Below are positions 1-9,170 of a stretch of 64,000 bases of DNA, piece by piece. Position numbers and translations under genes: made by a program. The stretch is from an uncultured Ilyobacter sp. (lineage in GTDB: Bacteria; Fusobacteriota; Fusobacteriia; Fusobacteriales; Fusobacteriaceae). The stretch is taken from NCBI RefSeq assembly GCF_963668515.1, contig NZ_OY764864.1, positions 744,001-808,000 of the forward strand, written 5' to 3'. Every line of letters starts with the position of its first letter. Positions within the stretch are counted from its first letter, which is position 1. The notes under the pieces were generated by a model. It was not told the origin of the DNA and searched no databases. It saw nothing but the letters and a program-made list of their open reading frames with translations.

Positions 1-199
1 AATATGAAACTTTGTAACTTTAAACTCACAATTCTAATTGAACATTTATTTAACTAAAACTAAAAATTCAAAGTTCAAAAAAATATAATCCTATCAGTAA
101 TTATAATATATTTTTATCAAAAAAGCATATATAAAATAAAAGCACTTGTCAACGTAAGATCTCCTGTAAAAAAACCCCTAAAATACAGGGGAATGAAGT

Positions 200-228
200 T
201 AGACAAACAAATTTGTTTGTGATATAAT
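200..228 (+). promoter_or_regulatory. Predicted tex promoter with an 18-bp perfect palindrome in the spacer
   Basis: The -35 is TAGACA (200-205), the spacer is 17 bp, and the -10 is TATAAT (223-228). A perfect palindrome, ACAAACAAATTTGTTTGT, covers 203-220 and so fills the spacer and overlaps the -35. A dimeric repressor bound there would block RNA polymerase. The palindrome is seen directly; the operator role is inferred. Confidence 0.65.
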
Positions 229-282
229 GAGGAATCTTTGTTAAAAATTCATTGTTCAATGAGAAACATAAGGAAAATCCAG

Positions 283-319
283 GTTGAGCTCTTAAAAAAT
301 GAGGTCAGCTTTATTTTTC
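283..319 (+). promoter_or_regulatory. Possible attenuator-like hairpin in the tex leader
   Basis: Segments 283-291 and 301-309 can pair with one mismatch around a 9-nt loop. The run TTTATTTTTC follows. The stem is imperfect, so it may be a weak terminator/attenuator or may be chance. Confidence 0.25.
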
Positions 320-341
320 AAAGATAGTCGGGGAGGTATAG

Positions 342-2507
342 ATGTCTGTTTTTTATGATACAGTTGCCAGGGAGCTGAAGATAAAGGCTAGCCAGGTAGA
401 AAACACTATAAAACTTTTAGACGAAGGTGCTACGGTTCCCTTTGTGGCAAGGTATAGAAAAGAGCTTACAGGGGATCTCGATGAAACAGTTATCAGAGAT
501 ATTCTTGAAAGAATGAACTACCTCAGAAACCTTCAAAAAAGAAAGGATGAGGTGCTGAAAAGTATAGAGGAGCAAAACAAGCTGACAGAGGATCTGAAAA
601 ACAAGATTCTAAAGGCTGAAAAACTCCAGGAAGTGGAAGATCTCTATCTTCCGTACAAGAAAAAAAAGAAAACTAAGGCCGATATAGCAAAGGATCACGG
701 TCTAGAACCCCTTGCAAAGCTGGCTTTAGGTAGGATAAACTATGATGAACTTTTAATAAAGGCAGAAAAGTTTTTATCAGAAGATGTAAAGACTAACGAA
801 GAGGCTATAGAGGGGGTAAAACTAATCTTGGCCCAGGAAAATTCTGAGAATCCTGTTTTTAGAGAGGAAATCAGAAATAGGATGCAAAAATATGCATCAC
901 TTTACTCAAAGGCTACCAAAAAAGCCCCTGAACTGGATCTAAAGCAGGTTTACAGGGATTATTATGAATATAATGAGGCTGTTTCAAAGATACCATCTCA
1001 CAGAATATTGGCTGTGAATCGTGGGGAGAATGAAAAGATACTCAAGGTTTCAATAAAGTTTGATGAAAAGACAAGATCATTTATAGAAAATATGATTTTG
1101 AGAGAATACAAGAATCAGAGTCTGAAGGACTTTTATCTTGAAGTTATAAAAGACTCTTTAGACAGGCTTATTCTACCGTCTATAGAGAGGGAAGTCAGAA
1201 ATATTCTTACAGAAAAAGCAGAGGGAGAAGCCATAGAATCATTTAAGGAAAACTTAAAAAATCTTCTTATGCAGCCTCCACTTCAGGATAAAAATATTTT
1301 AGGGCTAGACCCAGCATATAGAACCGGGTGTAAAACTGTAGTTATAGACAAAGATGGGTTTTTTAAATGTGATGACGTTCTTTATCTTGTTGAAGGAATG
1401 CATAACCCAAGACAGCTAGAACAGGCTAAAAATAAAATAATTAAATACATAGACCAGTACGATATAGATATAATTGCCATAGGAAATGGTACTGCATCTA
1501 GAGAGACAGAAAGCTTTGTTGCAGGAATGCTAAAAGAGGTAAAAAAAGAGGTTTATTATCTCATAGTAAATGAGGCAGGAGCTTCTGTTTATTCTGCTTC
1601 TAAACTTGCTAAGGAAGAGTTTCCAGACTTAGATGTAACTGCAAGAGGGGCTATATCAATAGCCAAGAGAATACAGGACCCTCTGGCAGAGTTGGTAAAA
1701 ATAGACCCTAAATCTATAGGGGTTGGAATGTACCAGCATGATGTAAACCAAAACAAATTAGACAGTTCTCTAGGGGAAGTAATTGAAAGTGTAGTTAACT
1801 CTGTTGGAGTAAATGTAAACAGTGCTTCTTGGGTTCTTTTGTCATATATATCTGGGATAAAGAAGAATGCTGCCAAGAATATAGTGGATTTTAGAAAAGA
1901 AAACGGTAACTTCACAAACAGAAAGAAACTTCTGAAAGTAAAGGGGATCGGTGCAAAAGCCTATGAGCAGATGGCTGGTTTCTTGGTGATACAGGACGGG
2001 GAAAACATTTTAGACAATACTATTATTCACCCGGAGTCCTACGGAATAGCAGAAGAGATACTAGAAAAAGCAGGATTCACCCTGGAGAAATACAGAAAAA
2101 GTATAGGGGATGCAAGGTTGGCATTGAAGGATTTTGATGTTGAAGCTTTTTCAGAGGAAAAGGACTATGGTAAAGAAACTGTAAGAGATATCTACGGAGC
2201 TCTTATAGGGGACAGGCGTGACCCGAGGGAGGAACTTGAAAAGCCGGTATTAAAATCAGATATACTGAAGATGGCAGACCTTAAGCCTGGGATGGAACTA
2301 GAAGGAACAGTGAGAAATGTTGTGAAATTTGGGGCCTTTATCGATATAGGACTAAAAAATGATGCACTTCTTCACATATCTGAAATATCAAATACATTTA
2401 TTTCAGACCCATCTAAGGTTCTTTCTGTAGGTCAAATAATAAAGGTAAAAATTAAAGATGTTGATTTTCAGCGGGAAAGGGTAACTCTCACCAAAAAGGA
2501 GAAGTAA
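342..2507 (+). CDS. tex: Tex-like RNA-binding transcription accessory protein
   Basis: This is a full-length Tex protein (721 aa; the family is usually 720-780). The order is: helical N-terminal Tex region, a YqgF/RNase H-like domain from about residue 320 (starting LGLDPAYRTG), a helix-hairpin-helix region around 490-550 (KVKGIGAKAYEQMAGF), and a C-terminal S1 RNA-binding domain from about 646 to the end (GTVRNVVKFGAFIDIG). Tex is a cytosolic nucleic-acid-binding protein linked to transcription and tolerance of stalled complexes; its precise role is poorly defined. The ATG has a strong GGGGAGGT site. The next gene starts 3 nt after the stop, so the two are probably co-transcribed from the palindrome-bearing promoter at 200-228. 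Confidence 0.95.
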   Translation: MSVFYDTVARELKIKASQVENTIKLLDEGATVPFVARYRKELTGDLDETVIRDILERMNYLRNLQKRKDEVLKSIEEQNKLTEDLKNKILKAEKLQEVEDLYLPYKKKKKTKADIAKDHGLEPLAKLALGRINYDELLIKAEKFLSEDVKTNEEAIEGVKLILAQENSENPVFREEIRNRMQKYASLYSKATKKAPELDLKQVYRDYYEYNEAVSKIPSHRILAVNRGENEKILKVSIKFDEKTRSFIENMILREYKNQSLKDFYLEVIKDSLDRLILPSIEREVRNILTEKAEGEAIESFKENLKNLLMQPPLQDKNILGLDPAYRTGCKTVVIDKDGFFKCDDVLYLVEGMHNPRQLEQAKNKIIKYIDQYDIDIIAIGNGTASRETESFVAGMLKEVKKEVYYLIVNEAGASVYSASKLAKEEFPDLDVTARGAISIAKRIQDPLAELVKIDPKSIGVGMYQHDVNQNKLDSSLGEVIESVVNSVGVNVNSASWVLLSYISGIKKNAAKNIVDFRKENGNFTNRKKLLKVKGIGAKAYEQMAGFLVIQDGENILDNTIIHPESYGIAEEILEKAGFTLEKYRKSIGDARLALKDFDVEAFSEEKDYGKETVRDIYGALIGDRRDPREELEKPVLKSDILKMADLKPGMELEGTVRNVVKFGAFIDIGLKNDALLHISEISNTFISDPSKVLSVGQIIKVKIKDVDFQRERVTLTKKEK

Positions 2508-2510
2508 TTT

Positions 2511-4922
2511 ATGAGGCTAAAAAAAGATTCTTTGCTTCTAAAGATAATCTTTTATAATAATATGGCGGTTCTTCTTACTGCTTCAATGATAGCTTTTATA
2601 CTTACCTTTATTACTTTAAAAGATATTGGAGCTCAGGTTCCCAAATTGGCAGCAGAGAAGATAAAGACCTTAGACAGGTATTATACCTTTTATATGTCTA
2701 AGATGCGTGACGATATCTCTATGATATCCCAGAACCCAAATACTTTCTTTAATTCGGATATATCCCAGAATGACACGTTAAATTATCAGCTTTTCTCTGA
2801 TAAACTGAAGTCGCAGCTGGAAAAGCAAAATTATAAGATTTACAGCGACACAATATTTTCCATAATAGGGAAAAATAATGAAATTCTGGGTGAGTCTGGG
2901 GATGAAGAGGTTTTAAGAAAATTTTCCATTTCTAAAAGCAGAAATTACCTTAATTTTATAAATAAAAGGTCTAAATATCAGATGAAGACCTCTTTTTGGG
3001 AAAAAATACCTGATGATATAATAGTTAGAATCTCGGTACCTTATTATGGAGACCCTGAGATTAAAGCCTATGTCCTTACTTTTGTGATTGATGATAAATT
3101 TTTAGAAGTCTGTCATGATTTTATGGGTCTAGAAGCAGAAGATAAGATGTTCCTTCTGAGCGGAGGGAACTATAGTAAAGGAACCCTTGGTATTTCCACT
3201 GGAGAAAAATTTCTCAGCGATAAAGTCCGTTCGGAACTTCAGCTGAGAGACCACAAATACTTCTTTATAGAGAAGACACTAAATAAAGAACCTTATTACA
3301 TGGCCCTTTATCCCATAAGGAATACCAATGGGATATTTTTAGGGAGCATAGGTATAGCACTTTCCCAAGGAGAAGTTATCCGTATAAAGACTCTCGTATT
3401 TCTTTTTATAGCTAGTGTGGCCATAACTCTGATACTCTTTAACTCTATATTTTTTGGTAAGATTTTTTATAAAACTCTCACTCCACTGGCAGAAGTGGCA
3501 GAGGCTTCCGACAGGATATCACAGGGAGATTATGATGTAGATCTCAAAATAAAGAGCACAGGTGAAATAGGAACCCTTATAATGTCCTTTAAAAAAATGA
3601 TTAAGACCATAAGATGTACACAAAATGAACTTAAGTCACAAAACTTAAAACTTCAGGAAAATATATTCAGAATAAATGTAATAGAAAAACTTCTGCTGGG
3701 AATACATGTAGAAGATGATATATTCGATGTGATAAGGTCAATAGCAAATGCTCTCACTTCTGAAATGGGACTTGGATACAGCAGGGCCATATTCCTCCGG
3801 TATAGCAGAGAGATAGAGTCTCTCGTCGGAGAGTATGCCATCATAAACAGCAATGTAATCGAAACAAAAGATGATGGAGTGGCTGGTGCAGTAGGAGGTT
3901 TTAGGTTCCAGAGTGAGTCACTGAATGAATTGGTATCATACATAAAGATTCCTGTGAGAAAAACTAGTCTAATGGCAGATTCGGTTAATGATAAGAAAAT
4001 AATATATCACAATGACAGAGGCTACAAGTACAACCTAGGAAATGAGTTTCTCATGAGTCTGGGACTAAACAACTTCATAATCATTCCCATATACAGTAAT
4101 GAGAGAGATTATGGCTGTATATTAGTGGATAATTTTATGAAAGACAGGGTTGTCACCACTGAAGAAGTGGAACTTCTAAACCTTCTTATACTGAATCTAG
4201 GGATACACTTTAAAAATAGAATACTAGAGGAAGAAAAAATAGATAATGAAAGAGCTATAACAATAGGGAAACTTTCTGAGAAGTTTTTAGACGGAAGAAA
4301 ACCTCTTTTAGAAAAGATAGATGCCATAGTAGAAAAGGCAAAGCTAGGAAACGAGAACTTTAGAGAAGAATTTTTAGAATTAGAAAGAGAACTCTTAAAT
4401 GTAAAACGTGAAAATAGTATATTAACTGATTACTCTGATATGAAAGAATATAGATTTGAAGTTTTTGATCTAGAAGCTCTTTTTGAAGAGATATACAACG
4501 AACACAAGGATAATATGATTTCAAATAATATTACAGTTTCTCTTTTCGTAAAATCCCGAGAGAGAGTCTACGGTGACAGAGCAGAGCTGAAAAAAGCATT
4601 TACTGAAATAATGGACAATGCCTTTGATGCAGTTATAAAAAGTGACAAAACAAATAAAAAAATCAATATTGTTCTTTCGAGAGCTAAAAATACAGAAAAA
4701 GTAAGAATCAGAATTTTTGATAATGGTATAGGAATGAGTGAAAGTCAGTTGCAGAATATATATGAACCTTTTGTAAGCTATAAAAAGAATGCTTCAGGCT
4801 TAGGACTTTCTATCGCCTATAGAATAATAAAACACCATAGGGGAATCATAAAATTTGAATCCCAGGAAAATGTCAGTACGCAAGCAAAAATAACTTTAAA
4901 TGCATATAAGGAGGAGAAATAG
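2511..4922 (+). CDS. Membrane histidine-kinase-like protein lacking a recognisable phosphoacceptor His
   Basis: The protein has 803 aa. Order: N-terminal membrane helix (about 13-35), an extracytoplasmic sensor region, a second membrane helix (about 293-315), a HAMP linker (about 316-370), a GAF-like region (about 390-570), a coiled stretch, and a C-terminal GHKL ATPase domain. The ATPase domain looks complete: N box EIMDNAFDAV (about 698-707), G1 DNGIGM, F box YEPFVSY, G2 SGLGLS. The helix that should carry the phosphoacceptor His reads AITIGKLSEKFLDGRKPLL, with no His where kinases have HE-x-x-NP. No response regulator is adjacent; neighbours are tex (3-nt gap) and ileS (3-nt gap). It may be a degenerate kinase, an ATP-dependent signalling partner, or use another residue. 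Its signal is unknown. Confidence 0.8.
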   Translation: MRLKKDSLLLKIIFYNNMAVLLTASMIAFILTFITLKDIGAQVPKLAAEKIKTLDRYYTFYMSKMRDDISMISQNPNTFFNSDISQNDTLNYQLFSDKLKSQLEKQNYKIYSDTIFSIIGKNNEILGESGDEEVLRKFSISKSRNYLNFINKRSKYQMKTSFWEKIPDDIIVRISVPYYGDPEIKAYVLTFVIDDKFLEVCHDFMGLEAEDKMFLLSGGNYSKGTLGISTGEKFLSDKVRSELQLRDHKYFFIEKTLNKEPYYMALYPIRNTNGIFLGSIGIALSQGEVIRIKTLVFLFIASVAITLILFNSIFFGKIFYKTLTPLAEVAEASDRISQGDYDVDLKIKSTGEIGTLIMSFKKMIKTIRCTQNELKSQNLKLQENIFRINVIEKLLLGIHVEDDIFDVIRSIANALTSEMGLGYSRAIFLRYSREIESLVGEYAIINSNVIETKDDGVAGAVGGFRFQSESLNELVSYIKIPVRKTSLMADSVNDKKIIYHNDRGYKYNLGNEFLMSLGLNNFIIIPIYSNERDYGCILVDNFMKDRVVTTEEVELLNLLILNLGIHFKNRILEEEKIDNERAITIGKLSEKFLDGRKPLLEKIDAIVEKAKLGNENFREEFLELERELLNVKRENSILTDYSDMKEYRFEVFDLEALFEEIYNEHKDNMISNNITVSLFVKSRERVYGDRAELKKAFTEIMDNAFDAVIKSDKTNKKINIVLSRAKNTEKVRIRIFDNGIGMSESQLQNIYEPFVSYKKNASGLGLSIAYRIIKHHRGIIKFESQENVSTQAKITLNAYKEEK

Positions 4923-4925
4923 ATA

Positions 4926-7721
4926 ATGTCTGATGAAAGAGACTATGGGAAGACCTTAAACCTTCCAAAGACAAGCTTTCAAATGAGAGCAAATCTACCT
5001 AACAAAGAACCACAAATATTAAAACAGTGGGATAAGGACAAAATTTATAAAAAGAGTTTAGAGGGGAAAGAAAAACAATTTATTCTTCATGATGGACCTC
5101 CATATGCCAATGGAAATATCCATATAGGCCACGCTCTTAATAAAATTTTAAAAGATATAATACTAAAATACAAGAGGCTTCAGGGGTATGAAGCACCTTA
5201 TATTCCAGGATGGGATACACATGGACTTCCTATAGAATTAAAGGTTACAGAGGAGCTTGGCGAGGCAGCAAAGGATATGTCTCCTCTTAAAATAAGAGAA
5301 AAATGTACCAAATATGCTAAAAAATGGGTACAAAAACAAAAATCTGACTTTATCAGATTAGGGGTAATGGGAGAGTGGGATAACCCTTATCTTACTCTAA
5401 ACCCTGAATATGAGGCAAAGCAACTAGAAGTATTTAAAGAGCTATATGAAAATGGATATATATTCAAGGGTCTCAAGCCTATTTACTGGTCTCCAGCAAC
5501 AGAGACAGCTCTTGCAGAAGCAGAGATAGAGTACAAAAACCACGTATCACCATCTATTTATGTAAAGATGGAAGCTAATTCTGATCTTCTTGAAAAACTA
5601 GGGTTAGATGAGGCCTCTCTTGTTATCTGGACGACAACTCCTTGGACTATTCCGGCAAATGTGGCCATATGTTTAAATGCTGAGTTTGAATACGGAGTAT
5701 ACAAAACTGAAAAAGGAAATCTTATCTTGGCGAAAGGTCTATCAGAAAAGGCTTTTTCAGATATGGGAATAGAAAATGTTGAGCTGTTAAAAGAGTTTAC
5801 AGGGGATAAATTAGAAAGAACAACTTATAGGCACCCTTTCCTAGACAGAACAGGAGTTGTGATCTTAGGAGAACATGTAACTATGGAAGCCGGTACAGGA
5901 TGTGTACATACAGCACCTGGTCACGGTCAGGATGACTATGTAGTAGGGACAAGATACGGACTGCCTGTTATATCACCTATAAACAACAAGGGACATCTTA
6001 CAGAGGAAGCTGGTAAGTTCGCTGGGATGTTTTATAAAAAGGCAAACAAAGAGATCGCTGCTCATATGGAGGAGACAGGACACCTTCTTATGTTAAAAGA
6101 GATAGAGCACTCTTATCCTCATGACTGGAGATCAAAAACTCCTGTAATATTCAGGGCCACAGAACAGTGGTTTGTAAGAACCGAGGGTTCTGACTTGAGA
6201 GAAAAGGCTCTAAGGGCAATAGAAGATGTAGACTTCATCCCTGCATGGGGTAGAAACAGAATAAGCACCATGCTTGAATCAAGGCCTGACTGGTGTATAT
6301 CGAGACAAAGAATCTGGGGAGTCCCTATTCCAATATTCTATAATGAGGCCACTGGAGAGGAGATCTTCTACGGTGAAATCATTGACAGAGTTATAGGTAT
6401 AGTAAAAAAAGAGGGGACAGTAGCATGGGTTAAATATTCTCCAGAAGAACTTATAGGTGAAGAGCTTCTTGAAAAATACAACCTAGCAGGTTTAGAGCTG
6501 AGAAAAGAAACAAATATAATGGACGTATGGTTTGACTCTGGAGTCTCTCACAGAGCAGTCTTAGAGACAAGAGAAAACCTGAAAAGACCTGCAGACCTAT
6601 ATTTAGAAGGTTCGGATCAGCACAGAGGATGGTTCCAGACTTCCCTTTTAACTTCTATAGGGTCGACAGGAGATGCACCTTATAAGCAGGTGCTTACACA
6701 CGGATTCGTAAATGACGGAGAAGGAAAGAAAATGTCTAAATCTACAGGAAATGTAATGTCTCCTGATGATGTAATCAAAACTTATGGTGCAGACATACTT
6801 AGACTTTGGTGTGCCTCTGTAGATTATAGAGAAGATGTAAAAATATCAGAAAATATTCTGAAGCAGATGGCAGAGGCTTATAGAAGAGTCAGAAATACTG
6901 CCAGATACATATTAGGAAATACAAATGACTTTGATCCTATTAAAGACAGAGTTTCTTATGATGAGCTTCCTGAGATAGACAGATGGGCTATGCACAAGCT
7001 TGAAACCCTTAAAAGAAAAGTAACGGAAAATTACAATAAATATGAATTTTACAATCTGTTCCACGATATCCATTATTTTGCAGGAATAGATATGTCAGCT
7101 TTCTATCTCGATATAATCAAAGATAGACTTTATGCTGAAAAAGGTGATTCACTTGATAGAAGGGCAGCTCAGACTGTTATGTATGAGGTACTTGTATCTT
7201 TGAATAAAATGATAGCCCCTATACTTTCCTTTACAGCTGAAGAGATCTGGAGTAAAATCCCTGAAACTTCAAAAGATGCAGAATCTATACTCCTTTCTAG
7301 CTGGTATGAAAATAATGATCAGTATATAGATGAAGAGCTTGCAGCAAAGTGGGATCAGATCATAAAAATCAGAAAAGAAGCCAACAAGTCTCTTGAAAGA
7401 GCAAGACAGGGGGAAAACAGAATAATAGGAAACTCCCTTGATGCCAAGGTTCTCATGAAGTTAAATGATGAAGGTATGGCAAAGCTTCTAGAAGAACATA
7501 GAAAGCTGATAGAGGAAGTTCTGATTGTATCATCTCTTGAAATAGTTTTAGAAATTGATGAAACATTTACTGAAGGAGAAGAGGTAGAGGGTATGTTTGT
7601 AAAGGTACTTCATGCTGAAGGAGAAAAGTGTGAAAGATGCTGGAAGTATTCTACCGAAATAGGCACTGTAGAAGAGCACCCTACAATCTGTCCTAGATGT
7701 TCAGGAGTTCTGAGTAAATAA
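4926..7721 (+). CDS. ileS: Isoleucine--tRNA ligase
   Basis: Class I aminoacyl-tRNA synthetase, 931 aa, the normal bacterial length. The HIGH signature is HIGH at residues 66-69 ([15 protein letters not shown]) and KMSKS is at about 602-606. The editing (CP1) domain contains [16 protein letters not shown]. The C-terminus carries a zinc finger of two Cys pairs (CERCW ... CPRC), the mark of the bacterial, mupirocin-sensitive type. It charges tRNA-Ile in the cytosol. It starts 3 nt after the kinase-like gene and has no T-box leader of its own, so expression probably comes from upstream. Confidence 0.98.
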   Translation: MSDERDYGKTLNLPKTSFQMRANLPNKEPQILKQWDKDKIYKKSLEGKEKQFILHDGPPYANGNIHIGHALNKILKDIILKYKRLQGYEAPYIPGWDTHGLPIELKVTEELGEAAKDMSPLKIREKCTKYAKKWVQKQKSDFIRLGVMGEWDNPYLTLNPEYEAKQLEVFKELYENGYIFKGLKPIYWSPATETALAEAEIEYKNHVSPSIYVKMEANSDLLEKLGLDEASLVIWTTTPWTIPANVAICLNAEFEYGVYKTEKGNLILAKGLSEKAFSDMGIENVELLKEFTGDKLERTTYRHPFLDRTGVVILGEHVTMEAGTGCVHTAPGHGQDDYVVGTRYGLPVISPINNKGHLTEEAGKFAGMFYKKANKEIAAHMEETGHLLMLKEIEHSYPHDWRSKTPVIFRATEQWFVRTEGSDLREKALRAIEDVDFIPAWGRNRISTMLESRPDWCISRQRIWGVPIPIFYNEATGEEIFYGEIIDRVIGIVKKEGTVAWVKYSPEELIGEELLEKYNLAGLELRKETNIMDVWFDSGVSHRAVLETRENLKRPADLYLEGSDQHRGWFQTSLLTSIGSTGDAPYKQVLTHGFVNDGEGKKMSKSTGNVMSPDDVIKTYGADILRLWCASVDYREDVKISENILKQMAEAYRRVRNTARYILGNTNDFDPIKDRVSYDELPEIDRWAMHKLETLKRKVTENYNKYEFYNLFHDIHYFAGIDMSAFYLDIIKDRLYAEKGDSLDRRAAQTVMYEVLVSLNKMIAPILSFTAEEIWSKIPETSKDAESILLSSWYENNDQYIDEELAAKWDQIIKIRKEANKSLERARQGENRIIGNSLDAKVLMKLNDEGMAKLLEEHRKLIEEVLIVSSLEIVLEIDETFTEGEEVEGMFVKVLHAEGEKCERCWKYSTEIGTVEEHPTICPRCSGVLSK

Positions 7722-7726
7722 AAAAA

Positions 7727-7753
7727 TATGACGGGAATTCCCCGTCATAATTT
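7727..7753 (+). terminator. Hairpin between ileS and lspA (weak terminator)
   Basis: TATGACGGG (7727-7735) pairs with CCCGTCATA (7741-7749) across a 5-nt loop. The following run is only ATTTTG, so termination may be partial and may lower lspA-glyQS expression relative to ileS. Confidence 0.55.
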
Positions 7754-7786
7754 TGAAAAAAAAATTTTTTCTGAGAAGGTGAATTT

Positions 7787-8263
7787 ATGTTGTATCTTCT
7801 GCTAATCCTTCTGCTGATAGCCCTAGACCAAATTTCAAAATTTGTGATAGTTGGCAGGATGGCAGAGGGAGAAAGTATAGCTCTGCTGTATGATTTTTTA
7901 CATATAACCTATGTAAAAAATAGAGGAGTTGCCTTCGGGATGCTCCAGGGGAAAATCAACGTTATCTCCTTTGTGACAGTGGCAGCAATAATTGGAATAA
8001 TAATATATCTTGCAAAGAATTTAAAAAAAGGAAACACACTAGAAAATTTTGCATATTCCTTCATACTTTCCGGTGCTATCGGAAATATGCTCGACAGAAT
8101 TTTCAGAGGATTCGTTGTGGACATGGTTGATTTTAGAGGAATCTGGAGTTTTGTCTTTAATCTGGCTGATGTCTGGATAAATATAGGGGTGGTCCTTATT
8201 GTTTTGGAATCAGTTTTGGCAACGAAAAAAAAGGAGAAAAGTATAGAGGAGGAAAGTAAATGA
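7787..8263 (+). CDS. lspA: Lipoprotein signal peptidase (signal peptidase II)
   Basis: A 158-aa inner-membrane aspartic protease that cleaves prolipoproteins after lipid attachment. Four hydrophobic segments are visible, with the conserved NRGVAFG stretch, the first catalytic Asp in [10 protein letters not shown] and the second in FNLADVWI. The ATG follows a GAGAAGGTG site. Its stop overlaps the glyQ start (ATGA), so the two are translationally coupled. A lipoprotein substrate candidate is encoded at 30183-31094. Confidence 0.96.
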   Translation: MLYLLLILLLIALDQISKFVIVGRMAEGESIALLYDFLHITYVKNRGVAFGMLQGKINVISFVTVAAIIGIIIYLAKNLKKGNTLENFAYSFILSGAIGNMLDRIFRGFVVDMVDFRGIWSFVFNLADVWINIGVVLIVLESVLATKKKEKSIEEESK

Positions 8264-9138
8264 CCTTTCAAGAAATGATATTTGCACTCCAACAGTACTG
8301 GAGTTCTAAAGGATGCATCTTGGGAAATCCTTACGACATCGAAACAGGGGCAGGGACATTCAATCCCAATACATTTCTTATGTCTCTGGGACCAGAGCCT
8401 TGGAATGTAGCATATGTAGAGCCGTCCAGAAGACCTAAAGATGGAAGATACGGAGAAAACCCAAATAGAGTTTACCAGCATCATCAATTTCAGGTAATAA
8501 TGAAGCCATCACCTAAAGATATACAGGAGCTCTATCTAGAGAGTCTTAGAGTTCTTGGAATCGACCCTCAAAAGCATGATATCAGATTTGTAGAAGATGA
8601 CTGGGAGTCTCCTACTCTAGGAGCCTGGGGACTAGGATGGGAAGTCTGGCTTGACGGAATGGAAATAACACAATTTACTTATTTCCAACAGGTAGGGGGA
8701 CTTGAATTAGAAGTCGTACCAGCTGAGCTTACCTATGGTCTAGAGAGAATTGCACTCTACCTTCAAGGAAAAGAAAGTGTTTATGACCTCGAATGGACAA
8801 AGGGTGTAAAATATGGAGATATGAGATTCCAATATGAGTATGAAAATTCAAAGTATTCCTTTGAAAAAGCGGATCTGGGTCTTCATTTTCAGTGGTTTGA
8901 CGACTACGAGAAGGAGGCCCTTAATGCCCTTGAAGATGAGCTTGTTTTCCCTGCCTATGACTACGTGCTAAAGTGTTCTCATGTATTTAACGTATTGGAT
9001 TCGAGGGGAGCTATCTCCACAACAGAGAGAATGTCTTACATCTTAAGAGTGAGAAACCTGGCTAAAAGATGTGCAGAGGTATTTGTACAAAACAGAAAAG
9101 ATCTTGGTTATCCATTATTGAAAAAAGAGTCAAACTAA
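8260..9138 (+). CDS. glyQ: Glycine--tRNA ligase, alpha subunit
   Basis: Class II synthetase alpha chain, 292 aa, the standard length, beginning [14 protein letters not shown]. It contains [11 protein letters not shown], the class II motif region [19 protein letters not shown], and [11 protein letters not shown]. It forms the alpha2beta2 bacterial GlyRS with GlyS and carries the aminoacylation site. It overlaps lspA by 4 nt and precedes glyS by 32 nt. Confidence 0.97.
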   Translation: MTFQEMIFALQQYWSSKGCILGNPYDIETGAGTFNPNTFLMSLGPEPWNVAYVEPSRRPKDGRYGENPNRVYQHHQFQVIMKPSPKDIQELYLESLRVLGIDPQKHDIRFVEDDWESPTLGAWGLGWEVWLDGMEITQFTYFQQVGGLELEVVPAELTYGLERIALYLQGKESVYDLEWTKGVKYGDMRFQYEYENSKYSFEKADLGLHFQWFDDYEKEALNALEDELVFPAYDYVLKCSHVFNVLDSRGAISTTERMSYILRVRNLAKRCAEVFVQNRKDLGYPLLKKESN

Positions 9139-9170
9139 TATAATCTCGCTGTAAGAAAGGAGAGAATGAC

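Larger units (their letters stand above)
1..341. other. Intergenic region and 5' leader upstream of tex
   Basis: No coding sequence is seen here. The first 160 bases are very AT-rich and featureless. A weak inverted repeat lies at 161-168/184-191 without a T-run. A good promoter follows at 200-228, then a leader of about 110 nt that carries a hairpin followed by a T-rich run (283-319) and a strong ribosome binding site (GGGGAGGT) just before the tex start. Confidence 0.6.

Noticed and set aside
4860-4926. T-box leader for ileS
   Set aside because: Only 3 nt separate the previous gene from ileS, so there is no room for one.
7909-8487. 192-codon minus-strand frame across lspA and glyQ
   Set aside because: It is the antisense of two certain genes with motifs intact on the other strand.
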